A stretch of DNA of 64,000 bases from Methylibium petroleiphilum PM1 (GCF_000015725.1 NC_008825.1:868001-932000); one strand, 5' to 3'. Numbered from the stretch's first letter, positions 47,740 to 58,616 are shown. Notes: generated from the sequence alone by a model not told the origin. Program-made: numbers and translations.

Positions 47740-48035
47740 TCAACCGAGCAAGCGCCTGAGCCACGCCACCAAGCGCGCCCAGACCCCCTGGGCCGGCGCC
47801 TCGGTCGCTGGTGCGGCCACCTCGGCCGCCGCCGGATAGCGCGCCGCCAGCTGTGGCTCGAAGGCGGTGAAGAACTCGCCCGCCATCTTCTGCGTCGCCA
47901 TGTCGATCAGCCGCGAGCCGAGCTGCGCGATCTTGCCGCCCACCTGGGCGTTGGCGGTGTCGTGCAGCAGCGTGGTGTGGGGCCCGGTGGACTCCAGCCG
48001 CACCGTGGCCCGGCCCTTGCCGTGGCCGGCGGTCC
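47740..48035 (-). pseudogene. C-terminal fragment of a CoxG-like (SRPBCC) protein
   Basis: A frame of about 87-98 residues matches only the C-terminal half of CO dehydrogenase subunit G-like proteins: [11 protein letters not shown], then [25 protein letters not shown] and F-F-T-A-F, ending in a basic/aliphatic tail. Similarity runs upstream of the only GTG (48003), so the true gene was longer. The N-terminal about 90 residues are missing because homogentisate dioxygenase now begins there. Probably a decayed remnant. Confidence 0.65.
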
Positions 48036-48089
48036 ACCCGCAGCGGCCGCAGGGCCGCAGGCAGAATGCTCGGCGAGGACGGGACTTCG

Positions 48090-49397
48090 ATGCACCACGC
48101 TCCCCTGCGCTACCAGAGCGGCTTCGCCAACCACTTCGAGAGCGAGGCGCTGCCCGGTGCGCTGCCGGTGGGCCGCAACTCGCCGCAGCGCTGCCCCTAC
48201 GGTCTGTACGCCGAGCAGTTCAGCGCCACCGCCTTCACCGCGCCGCGCGCCGACAACCGCCGCAGCTGGCTCTACCGCATCCGCCCGGCCGCGATGCACG
48301 CACCGTTCGAGCCGTACGACGACGGCGGCCGGTTGGTCAGCGACTTCTCCACGCTCGCCACGCCGCCCGATCCGCTGCGCTGGAACCCGTTGCCGCTGCC
48401 GGCGGCGCCGACCGACTTCGTCGACGGCCTCGTGACCTGGGCCGGCCACGGCGATGCGGGCGTGCAGGCCGGCGCCGCGGTCCATCTCTATGCCGCCGAC
48501 CGCTCGATGGAGCAGCGCAGCTTCTGCAGTGCCGACGGCGAGCTGCTGATCGTGCCCCAGCTCGGCCGCCACCGCTTCGTCACCGAGCTCGGCGTGCTGG
48601 AGGTCGAGCCGCAGGAGATCGTCGTCATCCCGCGCGGCCTGCGCTTTCGCGTCGAGCTGCCCGACGGCGCGGGCCGCGGCTACGTGTGCGAGAACCACGG
48701 CGCGCCGTTTCGCCTGCCCGACCTGGGGCCGATCGGCGCCAACGGCCTGGCGCATGCGCGCGACTTCCTCGCGCCGGTGGCGGCCTACGAGGACATCGAC
48801 GGGCCGCACCAGCTGGTCACCAAGTTCATGGGCCGGCTGTGGTCGGCGGCGATGGATCACTCGCCGCTCGACGTGGTGGCCTGGCACGGCAACTGCGCAC
48901 CGTACAAGTACGACCTGCGGCGCTTCAATGCCATCGGCTCGATCAGCCACGACCACCCCGATCCGTCGATCTTCCTGGTGCTGCATGCGGCCTCCGACAC
49001 GCCGGGCACCAGCGCCATCGACTTCGTGGTCTTCCCGCCGCGCATCCTGGCGATGCAGGACACCTTCCGGCCGCCCTGGTTCCACCGCAACGTCGCCAGC
49101 GAGTTCATGGGCCTGATCCACGGCGTGTACGACGCCAAGGCCGAAGGCTTCCTGCCCGGCGGCGCGAGCCTGCACAACTGCATGACCGGCCACGGCCCCG
49201 ACGCCGAGACCTTCGAGAAGGCGAGCCGTGCCGACCTGTCGCAGCCCGACGTGATCCGCGACACCATGGCCTTCATGTTCGAGGCGCGCCACGTCTGGCG
49301 CCCGACACCCCGGGCGCTGGCCTCGCCGCTGCGGCAGGCCGACTACGCGCGCTGCTGGCAGGGCCTGCGCCGGCACTTCGATCCCGCACGGCGCTGA
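48090..49397 (+). CDS. hmgA: homogentisate 1,2-dioxygenase
   Basis: 435-residue Fe(II) enzyme that opens the homogentisate ring in tyrosine and phenylalanine catabolism. Start region [19 protein letters not shown] is the family hallmark; iron ligands lie in [18 protein letters not shown]. An ATG 24 bp upstream (48066) would add eight residues; 48090 has the better purine tract (GAGGACGGG). Fumarylacetoacetase, often next to it, is not in the window. Confidence 0.95.
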   Translation: MHHAPLRYQSGFANHFESEALPGALPVGRNSPQRCPYGLYAEQFSATAFTAPRADNRRSWLYRIRPAAMHAPFEPYDDGGRLVSDFSTLATPPDPLRWNPLPLPAAPTDFVDGLVTWAGHGDAGVQAGAAVHLYAADRSMEQRSFCSADGELLIVPQLGRHRFVTELGVLEVEPQEIVVIPRGLRFRVELPDGAGRGYVCENHGAPFRLPDLGPIGANGLAHARDFLAPVAAYEDIDGPHQLVTKFMGRLWSAAMDHSPLDVVAWHGNCAPYKYDLRRFNAIGSISHDHPDPSIFLVLHAASDTPGTSAIDFVVFPPRILAMQDTFRPPWFHRNVASEFMGLIHGVYDAKAEGFLPGGASLHNCMTGHGPDAETFEKASRADLSQPDVIRDTMAFMFEARHVWRPTPRALASPLRQADYARCWQGLRRHFDPARR

Positions 49398-49419
49398 GCG
49401 CGCCGCGCGGGCCGCAGCT

Positions 49420-51582
49420 TCATCGGTCCCGGGCCTTCGCAGCGGCCTGCGCGGCCGCCTCGTCGTCTCTCAGCTGACGCGCGCGATCGACCACATAGGC
49501 CCGGATCGCCTCGACGTCCTCGGCGGCGATGCGTCCCGTCCAGTTCGGCATGCCCTTGTCGGCCAGCGCGCCGCCCAGGACCACCGCATCCCAGGCGGAC
49601 TTGACCGACAGCATCGGCGAGCGGCGCAGATCGGGGATCACGTTGGCGGCGTAGGTGCCGAAGCCGTGGCAGGCCGCGCAGTGTCCGTACAGTGCGGCGC
49701 CGCGCGACACGGTCTCGGCCGGCCACGTCTGCTCGGGCACATTGGGAGGCAGGAGCGGTCTGGTGTTGTCGGGCAGCACCGCCCGGCCATCGAGCTTGAA
49801 GGCCAGGATCCGTCCGTGCAGACCGACCTTGGGCGCGACGGCGAACGGCGCGTGCAGGGCGTTCGAGCCACCGAAGCCGGCCACGACCGCGACATACTGC
49901 TCGCCCCCGACCGCATACGTCATGGCGCCGGCGATGATGCCGTCGAAGCCCTGCCAGCTCCATACCTGCCGGCCGGTGTCGGCCGTGTAGGCCACCAGCC
50001 GGCCATCGGGCGTGCCCTGGAACACCAGGTTGCCGCCGGTCGCCAGCACGCCCGCCGACGCCAGGTTGCCGTGCTGGACCCGCCAGGCCTCCTTCTGCCG
50101 GACGGCGTCCCAGGCCACCAGCGCGCCGCGCGTCTGCATGGCCAGCAGGCGCCGATGCGACTCGCTGCCGGGGCCGGCGAAGGTGGTGGCCTCGATGCCG
50201 GTGTTCCAGGTGCCGCGCTGCGGCGAGTACTTGAAGTCGGGCGAGTAGTTGTAGTCGAGCGGCACGTCCTGCACCGGGATATAGGTGAGGCCGGTCTTCG
50301 GGCTGAAGGCCATGGGGTGCCAGTTGTGGGAGCCGAACGGCCCCGGCATGGCCCAGAACGACTTCTTCGTGCGCTCGTAGCGGGCGCCGGGCGCCTCGAT
50401 CGGGCGGCCGGTCTTCAGGTCGATGCCGGTCGCCCAGTTGACCGTGGTGAAGGGCTCGGCCGAGATCAGCGCGCCGTCCTTGCGGTCTACCACGTAGAAG
50501 AAGCCGTTCTTCGGCGCATGGAGCAGCGCCTTGCGCTGGCGGCCCTGCAGCGTCAGCTCGGTCAGGATGATCGGCTGCGTGGAGGTGAAGTCCCAGTTCT
50601 CGCTCGGGGTCTCCTGGTAGTGCCACTTGTAGGCGCCCGTCTCCGCATCCAGTGCGAGGAGCGAACCCAGGAACAGGTTGTCGCCCTTGCTGCCCGAGCG
50701 GTGCTCCCAGCTCCAGGGGTTGCCGTTGCCGGTGCCGATGATCACCTGATCGAAGTCGGTGTCGTAGACGATGGCATCCCACGGCGTGCCGCCACCGCCG
50801 GTCTGCTTCCAGGCCCCGTCGTGCCACGTGCCGTAGGCCTTGCTCATCAGGATCGCGTCCGAGGCCGCGCCGTCGGGCTTGTTCTCGGGATTCGGCGTCA
50901 TGTAGAAGCGCCAGGCCAGCGCGCCGGTCTCGGCGTCGTAGGCGCTGACGTAGCCGCGCACGCCGTACTCCGCGCCGCCGTTGCCGATCAGGACCTTGCC
51001 CTTGACCACCCGGGGCGCGCCGGTGATCGTGTACGGCCGGGTCTGGTCCACCGTGACGGTGGACCACACGAGCTTGCCCGTCTTCGCGTCCAGCGCCTCG
51101 AGCCGGCCGTCCAGGGTGCCGACGTAGACCTTGCCGTTCCACGCGGCGACGCCACGGTTGACCACGTCGCAGCAGGCGTCCGCGCCGCGGTCGCCAGGCA
51201 CCTTCGGGTCATGGCGCCACAGCAGCTTGCCGGTGGCGGCGTCGTAGGCGTAGACCTTCGACCAGCTCGAGGTCGTGTACATCACGCCGTCGATCACCAA
51301 GGGCGTGGACTCCTGGCCTCGCGAGGTGTCGAAGTCGCCGTACCAGGCCAGCTTCAGCCGCGCGATGCTGCGCGTGTTGATCTGGTCCAGCGGGCTGTAG
51401 CGCGCCTCCTGGTAGGTGCCGCCGTGCGTCATCCAGTTGGCGGGCTCCTGGGCCGCGGCGGCCAGTCGCGCGGCGTTCACGGGGGTCGCCGGCGTGGCCG
51501 ACGCGCAGGGACTGCCGGCCAGGGTCGCCGCGAGGATCAGAGGGGTCGCGCCATGGCGCAGGACGGCCTTCCATGAGTGCAT
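49420..51582 (-). CDS. PQQ-dependent quinohemoprotein alcohol dehydrogenase
   Basis: 720-residue periplasmic enzyme oxidising alcohols (often also aldehydes) with pyrroloquinoline quinone and passing electrons to its own heme c. A signal peptide (about 1-30) precedes an eight-bladed propeller. The adjacent-cysteine disulfide typical of these enzymes is C137-C138, tryptophan-docking repeats of the type A-x-D-x-x-T-G-K-x-x-W recur, and a C-terminal cytochrome domain carries C635-A-A-C-H639. This is the soluble type II layout. The upstream region carries dyad site 1 (51803-51820). No pqq genes are in the window. Confidence 0.9.
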   Translation of the reverse strand: MHSWKAVLRHGATPLILAATLAGSPCASATPATPVNAARLAAAAQEPANWMTHGGTYQEARYSPLDQINTRSIARLKLAWYGDFDTSRGQESTPLVIDGVMYTTSSWSKVYAYDAATGKLLWRHDPKVPGDRGADACCDVVNRGVAAWNGKVYVGTLDGRLEALDAKTGKLVWSTVTVDQTRPYTITGAPRVVKGKVLIGNGGAEYGVRGYVSAYDAETGALAWRFYMTPNPENKPDGAASDAILMSKAYGTWHDGAWKQTGGGGTPWDAIVYDTDFDQVIIGTGNGNPWSWEHRSGSKGDNLFLGSLLALDAETGAYKWHYQETPSENWDFTSTQPIILTELTLQGRQRKALLHAPKNGFFYVVDRKDGALISAEPFTTVNWATGIDLKTGRPIEAPGARYERTKKSFWAMPGPFGSHNWHPMAFSPKTGLTYIPVQDVPLDYNYSPDFKYSPQRGTWNTGIEATTFAGPGSESHRRLLAMQTRGALVAWDAVRQKEAWRVQHGNLASAGVLATGGNLVFQGTPDGRLVAYTADTGRQVWSWQGFDGIIAGAMTYAVGGEQYVAVVAGFGGSNALHAPFAVAPKVGLHGRILAFKLDGRAVLPDNTRPLLPPNVPEQTWPAETVSRGAALYGHCAACHGFGTYAANVIPDLRRSPMLSVKSAWDAVVLGGALADKGMPNWTGRIAAEDVEAIRAYVVDRARQLRDDEAAAQAAAKARDR

Positions 51583-51802
51583 GTCGAGGAGCTCCGTTGT
51601 GTTCGATGGGATGGGACCCGCCGACGCGGCAAGGCCGCATTGCGCCGCGGTGCGATGCATCGCGCCGGCGTCGTCGAGTCCGCCGGCCCTGCCGTTCCGC
51701 GGCGATGCGCGTGACCGGGGCTGGCGGCAGCGAAAGCGGGCTGCACGGTCGTCACCGTGCGCCTGCGTTGTGGAAATGATCCCTCAGGCTCGCGGCGTGG
51801 CG

Positions 51803-51820
51803 CCCACCCGTCGGGGTAGT
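51803..51820 (-). promoter_or_regulatory. dyad operator candidate, site 1 (PQQ dehydrogenase)
   Basis: On the minus strand ACTACCC-CGAC-GGGTGGG, 220 bp before the dehydrogenase start. An AT-rich hexamer (ATCATT, 51775-51780) lies 22 nt downstream of it. It shares its core and spacing with sites at 56815 and 58669; see findings. Confidence 0.6.
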
Positions 51821-51840
51821 TTGCGAAGCCGGGCTTCAAT

Positions 51841-52104
51841 GTGGGAAGAATTCACCTGCATCGGCGTCGGCCTGGTGGTGAAGGGGCGCGGCGCTTCTTC
51901 GATCCGGCGTCGGCGTTGCAGGGCCTGCCGCCGCAGGCGCAGGTGTACTGCTGCGGCCCGACGGCGCTGATGGAGGCGGTGCGCGCATCGGTGCATGCGC
52001 CGGCCGACCGCAGCCTGCTGTCCGAGGCGCAGCGGCGGTCCGGGCGATCCATCATGGTCTGCGTATCGAGGGCACGCTCATCGGTCCTCGAGCTCGATCT
52101 CTGA
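51841..52104 (+). pseudogene. remnant of phthalate-dioxygenase-reductase/VanB-type reductase
   Basis: An 87-codon frame joins two conserved pieces of this flavoprotein-ferredoxin family: L-P-P-Q-A-Q-V-Y-C-C-G-P-T-A-L-M-E-A-V-R-A from the NAD domain, and the extreme C terminus S-I-M-V-C-V-S-R-A-R. Everything between, including the four cysteines of the 2Fe-2S domain, is deleted, as is everything before. It cannot be functional. It implies that an oxygenase system once stood beside the PQQ dehydrogenase. Confidence 0.65.
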
Positions 52105-52122
52105 CCGGTGCTCACGCCCGGC

Positions 52123-53328
<1,206 letters not shown>

Positions 53329-53365
53329 GATGAGAGGCAGGGGAGGGTTCGTCGATGCCGGGCGC

Positions 53366-54910
53366 TCAGGGCGCGGTCGCTGCCTGCAGCCAGGCCCGTT
53401 CCCGCAGCGCGGGGCTCGCGCGGTAGCGTTCGCCGCGGTAGTGGGTGTCCAGGCGGTCGAGCAGCGCGACCACCTGGCGCGCTTCCCAGTCCGCCAGCCA
53501 TTCGAACGGGCCGGCCGGGTAGTTGACGCCGAGCTTCATCGCCATGTCGGCGTCCGCCGCGCTGCACACACCCTGCAGCACGGCGTCGGACGCCTCGTTG
53601 ATCAGCATCGCCAGCGTGCGCGCGACCACCAGGCCCGGCACGTCGCGCAGCCGCTGCGGCTGCCGGCCGGCAGCCTGCAGGCACTGCGCAGCGCTCGCCT
53701 GCCAGTCCTCGCTCGCGCCGCCGCTGGCGCTCCAGGCCAGCGCGGTGTCGCCGCCGGCGGACGGCGGGCCGACCGTGCGGTCGAACAGCGCGAGGTCGCG
53801 CACCGCGTGCTCGGCGGCCACCTGCGCGGCCAGCCGGCCGTCGGTCTGGCGCAGCTGGGCGCCGTCGAGTTCGAGGCCGTTCCAGGGGCTCTCGGCCACC
53901 CGCTCGAAGGCCCGGCCCTCGCGCGCCAGGCCGTCGAGCCATCGCTCGACCAGCGCACCGTGGCCGTGCACCCGACAGCGCGCCGCCTGCGGCAGCGCGG
54001 GCGCCGGCGCGGCGGGGTGCGCGGCCGGGTCCGGCGCCGCGCGCTCTGCGTGGTCGTAGAAGCCGCGCCCCGACTTGCGGCCGAGCAGGCCGCCGTCCAC
54101 CAGCTCGCGCTGCACCAGCGAAGGCCCGTAGCGCCGGTCGCCGAAGTTGGCGTCGTGGACCGAGGCGGTCACCGCGAAGTTGGTGTCGTGACCGATCAGG
54201 TCCATCAGCTCGCAGGGCCCCATGCGGAACCCTGCGCCGCGCAGGCAGGCGTCGAGCACAGCCGGCTCGGCCGCACGCTCCTGCAGCAGCGCCAGCGTCT
54301 CGGCGTAGTAGGGCCGGGCGATGCGGTTGACGATGAAGCCCGGCGTCGAGCGGGCGTGCACCGGCGTCTTGCGCCAGCGCTCGCTGAGCGCGAACACGGC
54401 CTGCGCCACGCTCGGCTCGGTGCGCAGGCCGGAGACCACCTCCACCAGCTTCATCACGGGCACCGGGTTGAAGAAGTGCAGACCGACGCAGCGCCCCGGG
54501 TGCCGCAGGTCGCGCGCCAGCGCGGTGATCGAGATCGACGAGGTGTTGGACGCCAGCACGCAGTCGGCGTCGACGATCGCCTCGAGTTGCGCGAACAGCG
54601 TGCGCTTGGCCTCGGCCTGCTCGACGATGGCCTCGACCACCAGCCGGGCGCCGGCTGCCGCGTCGATCGACGTGGCCGGGGTGATGCGCGCCAGCGTGGC
54701 CTGCGCCGCCTCCGCGCTCAGGCGACCCTTCGCCACGAGCGCGTCCAGGCCGGTGGCGAGCCGGCGCAATGCGGCGAGCGCCGCGCCGTCGCGGGCGTCA
54801 TGCAGCTGCACCGGGTGCCCGGCCTGCGCCGCCACCTGCGCGATGCCCGCGCCCATGATGCCGGCGCCGATCACGCACACCGGCGATTGCGTGTCGAGTG
54901 CGTGCCTCAT
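53366..54910 (-). CDS. 3-hydroxyacyl-CoA dehydrogenase, PaaH-like
   Basis: 514-residue NAD-dependent dehydrogenase with duplicated C-terminal domains, the layout of PaaH/PaaC (3-hydroxyadipyl-CoA dehydrogenase). The Rossmann motif G-A-G-I-M-G-A-G is at residues about 15-22; N-T-S-S-I-S-I-T, H-F-F-N-P-V-P-V-M-K-L-V-E and P-G-F-I-V-N-R follow. A low-complexity Ala/Pro linker near residue 300 joins the halves. The start lies inside the hydratase stop (ATGA). With the thiolase it could process a six-carbon dicarboxylyl-CoA or a similar chain. Confidence 0.88.
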   Translation of the reverse strand: MRHALDTQSPVCVIGAGIMGAGIAQVAAQAGHPVQLHDARDGAALAALRRLATGLDALVAKGRLSAEAAQATLARITPATSIDAAAGARLVVEAIVEQAEAKRTLFAQLEAIVDADCVLASNTSSISITALARDLRHPGRCVGLHFFNPVPVMKLVEVVSGLRTEPSVAQAVFALSERWRKTPVHARSTPGFIVNRIARPYYAETLALLQERAAEPAVLDACLRGAGFRMGPCELMDLIGHDTNFAVTASVHDANFGDRRYGPSLVQRELVDGGLLGRKSGRGFYDHAERAAPDPAAHPAAPAPALPQAARCRVHGHGALVERWLDGLAREGRAFERVAESPWNGLELDGAQLRQTDGRLAAQVAAEHAVRDLALFDRTVGPPSAGGDTALAWSASGGASEDWQASAAQCLQAAGRQPQRLRDVPGLVVARTLAMLINEASDAVLQGVCSAADADMAMKLGVNYPAGPFEWLADWEARQVVALLDRLDTHYRGERYRASPALRERAWLQAATAP

Positions 54911-55698
54911 GCCGGCCCCTTCGCCCACGGCGGCGGGCGCTTCGCGAAGAAGGCGGCAAAGCCTTCGCGCGCCTCGTCGCCCAGGCGCACGCGGCTGATG
55001 GTCTGCGCCGTCAGCTCGCGGACCTCGGCCGTGATGGCGCCGACCTCGAGGCGGCCGAACAGCGCCTTGATCTCCGCCTGCGCGCACGGACCGTTCTGCA
55101 GCAGCTCGGCCGCGAGCGCGTCGACCGCCGCATCCAGCGCGTCGGGCGCCACCACCTGCTGCACCAGGCCCAGCTCGCGGGCCTCGGCGGCGCCGATCCG
55201 TGTGGCCGTCAGCGCCAGCCGCTTCGCCTGGCGCTTGCCGACCGCGTTGGTGAGGTAGGGCCCGATCACCGACGGCAGGATGCCGAAGCGGGCCTCGCTG
55301 ACGGCGAACTTCGCGTCCTCGCTGGCCACCGCGAGGTCACAGGCGCACACCAGCCCGACGCCGCCGCCCAGCGCCACGCCGTGCACGCGTGCGATGGTGG
55401 GTTGCGGACAGGCGGCAACGCGGTCGAGCATCGCCGCGAAGCGGCGCGCGTCGTCCAGGTTCCACTCCGGCGTGGCGGCGCTGGCACGCTGCATCCAGGC
55501 CAGGTCGGCGCCGGCCGAGAAGGCCTTGCCCTGGCCGGCCAGCACGATCACGCGCACCTGCGGATCGGCCGCAAGCCGGGCATAGGCGGCGTCCAGCTCG
55601 CCGATCATCGCCTCGTCGAAGGCGTTGAACACCTGCGGTCGGGCCATCTCCACGCGCGCCACCCCGGAGGACGTCACGTCGATGCTCAATGTGTTCAC
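54907..55698 (-). CDS. enoyl-CoA hydratase/isomerase family protein
   Basis: 263-residue crotonase-fold enzyme. The acyl-CoA pocket shows F-S-A-G-A-D-L-A-W-M, and the oxyanion region G-V-A-L-G-G-G-V-G-L-V-C-A-C-D-L-A. The pattern is close to methylglutaconyl-CoA hydratase-like members. GTG start (V-N-T-L-S-I), supported by AAAAGGAACC upstream; earlier codons are non-conserved. First gene of the hydratase-dehydrogenase-thiolase operon, divergent from the alpha/beta hydrolase gene with 196 bp between them. Confidence 0.87.
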   Translation of the reverse strand: MNTLSIDVTSSGVARVEMARPQVFNAFDEAMIGELDAAYARLAADPQVRVIVLAGQGKAFSAGADLAWMQRASAATPEWNLDDARRFAAMLDRVAACPQPTIARVHGVALGGGVGLVCACDLAVASEDAKFAVSEARFGILPSVIGPYLTNAVGKRQAKRLALTATRIGAAEARELGLVQQVVAPDALDAAVDALAAELLQNGPCAQAEIKALFGRLEVGAITAEVRELTAQTISRVRLGDEAREGFAAFFAKRPPPWAKGPA

Positions 55699-55894
55699 GG
55701 CGGGTTCCTTTTCGGGTCGCTCGGTCGGTCTCGAAGTGCGGGCGTCCTTCGCGGCGCAGTGTCGCCGCGATCGCCTTCCCGCGTTGGCCGGCCGTGCCGG
55801 CGCGGTAGCATGCCTTTCGGTCAGGCGTTGCCGGCGGCATTGTCGAGCGGCCCTGCGCCGGCCGTCGATCCGCGGCCTGACCGGACCCCACGCC

Positions 55895-56725
55895 GTGAAC
55901 TCTCCGCCGCCGCCCGCCCATCCCGATGCCGTCCGCGACGGATTCGTGTCGATCGCGTGGCGCGACCGCGAAGTGCGCATCGAGTACCGATGGATCGGGG
56001 GTGAACAACGCGCCGCGCCGCTGCTGGTGTTCCTGCACGAAGGCCTGGGCTCGGTGTCGATGTGGCGCGAGTTCCCGCAGCAGCTGTGCCAGGCCATCGG
56101 CGTGCGCGGCCTGGTGTACTCGCGGCCCGGCTACGGCCGCTCCACGCCGCGCGCGGCCGACGAGGCCTGGGACGTGGACTTCCTGCACCGCCAGGCCCAC
56201 GAGGTGCTGCCGGCGCTGTTCGCCGCGCTGGCGATCGACGAGCCGGTGTGGCTGTTCGGGCACAGCGATGGCGGCTCGATCGCGCTGCTGCATGCCGCGC
56301 GTTTTCCGGCGTCGGTGGCGGGGCTGGCGGTGCTGGCGCCGCACATCCTCGTCGAGGACATCACGGTCGCGGGCATCGAGCAGACGCGTCGCAGTTTCAT
56401 GACGACCGAGCTGCCGCAGAAGCTGGCCCGCCACCACGACGACGTCGACTCGGCCTTCTGGGGCTGGAACCGCATCTGGCTGCATCCTTCGTTCCGGTCA
56501 TGGCGCATCGAGGCCGAGATCGCGGCGATCCGCTGCCCGCTGCTCGCGGTGCAGGGGCAGGACGACGAGTACGGCACGCTGGAGCAGATCCGCGGCATCG
56601 CGCGGCGCGTGCCGCAGACGCGCCTGCTGGAGCTGCCGAGGTGCGGCCATTCGCCGCACCGCGACCGGCCCGAGGCGGTGATCGCCGCGGTGGCCGCACT
56701 GATGGAGTGCACGCCGGGCGACTGA
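55895..56725 (+). CDS. alpha/beta hydrolase (active-site residues present)
   Basis: 276-residue serine hydrolase. The oxyanion segment is F-L-H-E-G-L-G-S-V-S-M-W, the nucleophile elbow G-H-S-D-G-G, and the catalytic histidine is in C-G-H-S-P-H-R-D. The H-E-G-L-G-S variant is common in a group of hydrolases near aromatic and alicyclic catabolic genes, where they open lactones or esters or ring-cleavage products. GTG start by position; the next ATG would remove the oxyanion loop. It lies between the beta-oxidation trio and the SDR genes, so it probably belongs to the same pathway. Confidence 0.83.
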   Translation: MNSPPPPAHPDAVRDGFVSIAWRDREVRIEYRWIGGEQRAAPLLVFLHEGLGSVSMWREFPQQLCQAIGVRGLVYSRPGYGRSTPRAADEAWDVDFLHRQAHEVLPALFAALAIDEPVWLFGHSDGGSIALLHAARFPASVAGLAVLAPHILVEDITVAGIEQTRRSFMTTELPQKLARHHDDVDSAFWGWNRIWLHPSFRSWRIEAEIAAIRCPLLAVQGQDDEYGTLEQIRGIARRVPQTRLLELPRCGHSPHRDRPEAVIAAVAALMECTPGD

Positions 56726-56814
56726 CGCAGCGTGCGCTGTGGGCGCCGGCGGTCGGCGGGTGTCGCGTCCGCGACGCGCGACCCTGGGTTTCCCCGCGGG
56801 AGCGGCGCGCGCGA

Positions 56815-56832
56815 ACTACCCCGCCGGGTAGT
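56815..56832 (+). promoter_or_regulatory. dyad operator candidate, site 2 (first SDR)
   Basis: ACTACCC-CGCC-GGGTAGT, a perfect 7-bp inverted repeat with a 4-bp spacer, 120 bp before the SDR start. An AT-rich hexamer (AATCAT, 56854-56859) follows 21 nt later. It is the best copy of the three-site motif. Confidence 0.65.
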
Positions 56833-56952
56833 GACGGTGGGGGAGGGCGCCGCAATCATCCGGCCTCGCCATGTGCTCGCGCTGCGCCGCGAGTCGCGCC
56901 CATGCCTCCGGTCGGGCCGATGCCCGCACCGACAAGAACCAGGAGACCCCCC

Positions 56953-57801
56953 ATGACCGACAGCCGCGCCAGCACCCCGGCTCCCATCGACTACGGCAAG
57001 GCCTACCGCGTGGACGGCAAGGTCGCGCTGATCAGCGGCGCGGCGCGCGGCCTCGGCGCCGAGATGGCAAGGGCGCTGGCGGGTGCCGGTGCGCGCGTGA
57101 TGGTCACCGACGTGCTCGAGTCGCAGGGTCGCGAGACGGTGGCCGAGATCCGCGCCGCCGGCGGCCAGGCCGACTTCTTCCGGCTCGACACCACCGACGA
57201 GGCGCAGTGGGAGGCCGCGATCGCCGTCACGATCGAGCGGCTCGGCGGCCTGCATGTCCTCGTCAACAACGCGGGTATCGAGCGCCTGCAGTTCATCACC
57301 GAGACCACGGTCGAGGAGTTCCGCAAGGTGCAGGACGTCAACGTGACCGGCGTGTTCCTCGGCTGCAAGCACGCGATCCGCGCGATGCGGCCGGGCGGTG
57401 CGGCCGGGCAGGGCGGCTCGATCATCAACCTGTCGTCGGTCGCCGGCCTGGTGGGCTGCATCGGACTGAGCAACTACTGCGCGTCCAAGGGCGCGGTGCG
57501 GCTGCTGACGAAGTCGGTCGCCGTCGAGTGCGGGCAACTCAAGCTCGGCATCCGCTGCAACTCCATCCACCCCGGCGTGGTGTGGACCGCGATGGGGCGC
57601 GATCTGTTCCAGCACTTCGTCGACCTGAAGATCATGCCCGACCTGGCGGCGGCGCAGACCGCCTTCGAGACGGCGATCCCGATGGGCCGCTGCGGCGCGC
57701 CCGAGGACGTGGCCTCGGCTGCGCTCTACCTCGCCTCCGATGCCGCGAAGTGGGTGACCGGCGCCGAGTTCGTGGTCGACGGCGGCTACACCGCGGTCTG
57801 A
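56953..57801 (+). CDS. short-chain dehydrogenase/reductase 1
   Basis: 282-residue classical SDR with an about 20-residue N-terminal extension. The cofactor loop is S-G-A-A-R-G-L-G (28-35), then N-N-A-G, the catalytic serine pair at S161/S162 and Y175-x3-K179. Asp at the end of beta-2 (V-T-D-V) favours NAD+. The C terminus ends G-G-Y-T-A-V, as in the alicyclic alcohol dehydrogenases (cyclopentanol, cyclohexanol, hydroxysteroid types). It carries dyad site 2 upstream and is followed 41 bp later by a second SDR. Confidence 0.87.
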   Translation: MTDSRASTPAPIDYGKAYRVDGKVALISGAARGLGAEMARALAGAGARVMVTDVLESQGRETVAEIRAAGGQADFFRLDTTDEAQWEAAIAVTIERLGGLHVLVNNAGIERLQFITETTVEEFRKVQDVNVTGVFLGCKHAIRAMRPGGAAGQGGSIINLSSVAGLVGCIGLSNYCASKGAVRLLTKSVAVECGQLKLGIRCNSIHPGVVWTAMGRDLFQHFVDLKIMPDLAAAQTAFETAIPMGRCGAPEDVASAALYLASDAAKWVTGAEFVVDGGYTAV

Positions 57802-57842
57802 CGGCGGCGCAGCGCACACGACAACGGACAGGAGATCAGGAC

Positions 57843-58616
57843 ATGGGACGTGTGGACAACAAGGTGGCGCTGGTGACCGGTGGTGCCAAGGGCATCGGCC
57901 GGGCCAGCGCACTGATGCTGGCGCGCGAAGGTGCCCGCGTGGTGCTGACCGACGTGGAAGAGGCGCAGGGCAGCGCGGTGGCGAAGGAGATCGAGCGCGC
58001 CGGCGGCAAGGCGCTGTTCCTCACGCAGGACGTGACCGACGAGAGCCGCTGGGTCGAGGTGGTCGAGAAGGCCCGCGCGCAGTTCGGCGGCCTGAACATC
58101 GTCGTCAACAACGCCGGCATCGGCACCGCTGGCAGCGCCGAGGACGAGACGCTGGAGGCCTGGCGCCGCCTGATGTCCGTCAACCTCGACGGCGTCTTCC
58201 TCGGCACCAAGCACGCGATCCGGGCGATGAAGAACGGGCCCGGCACGGGCTCGATCATCAACATCTCGTCGATCGAGGGCATCGTCGCCGACCCCAAGCT
58301 CGCGTCCTACAACGCCAGCAAGGGCGGCGTGCGCATCTTCTCGAAGTCGGCGGCACTGCATTGCGCGCAGGCGGGCTACCGCATCCGGGTTAACACCATC
58401 CATCCGGGCTACATCTGGACGCCGATGGTCGAAGGCTATCTGACCAGCCTCGGCGATGTCGAGGGTGGGCGCCAGGTCATCTCGAAGATGCACCCGATCG
58501 GGCGGATGGGTGAGCCCGACGACATCGCCTACGGTGTGCTCTACCTGGGCTCCGACGAGTCCTCGTTCATGACGGGCAGCGAGCTGGTCATCGACGGCGG
58601 CTACACCGCGCAATAG
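57843..58616 (+). CDS. short-chain dehydrogenase/reductase 2 (cyclopentanol dehydrogenase-like)
   Basis: 257-residue classical SDR. M-G-R-V-D-N-K-V-A-L-V-T-G-G-A-K-G-I-G at the start and G-G-Y-T-A-Q at the end closely recall cyclopentanol dehydrogenase (CpnA) and related alicyclic alcohol enzymes. The catalytic set is S142/S143, Y156 and K160; L-T-D-V after beta-2 suggests NAD+. It probably shares a transcript with SDR 1 (AGGAGAT site before the ATG). Two paralogues side by side may act on different isomers or successive alcohols. Confidence 0.88.
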   Translation: MGRVDNKVALVTGGAKGIGRASALMLAREGARVVLTDVEEAQGSAVAKEIERAGGKALFLTQDVTDESRWVEVVEKARAQFGGLNIVVNNAGIGTAGSAEDETLEAWRRLMSVNLDGVFLGTKHAIRAMKNGPGTGSIINISSIEGIVADPKLASYNASKGGVRIFSKSAALHCAQAGYRIRVNTIHPGYIWTPMVEGYLTSLGDVEGGRQVISKMHPIGRMGEPDDIAYGVLYLGSDESSFMTGSELVIDGGYTAQ

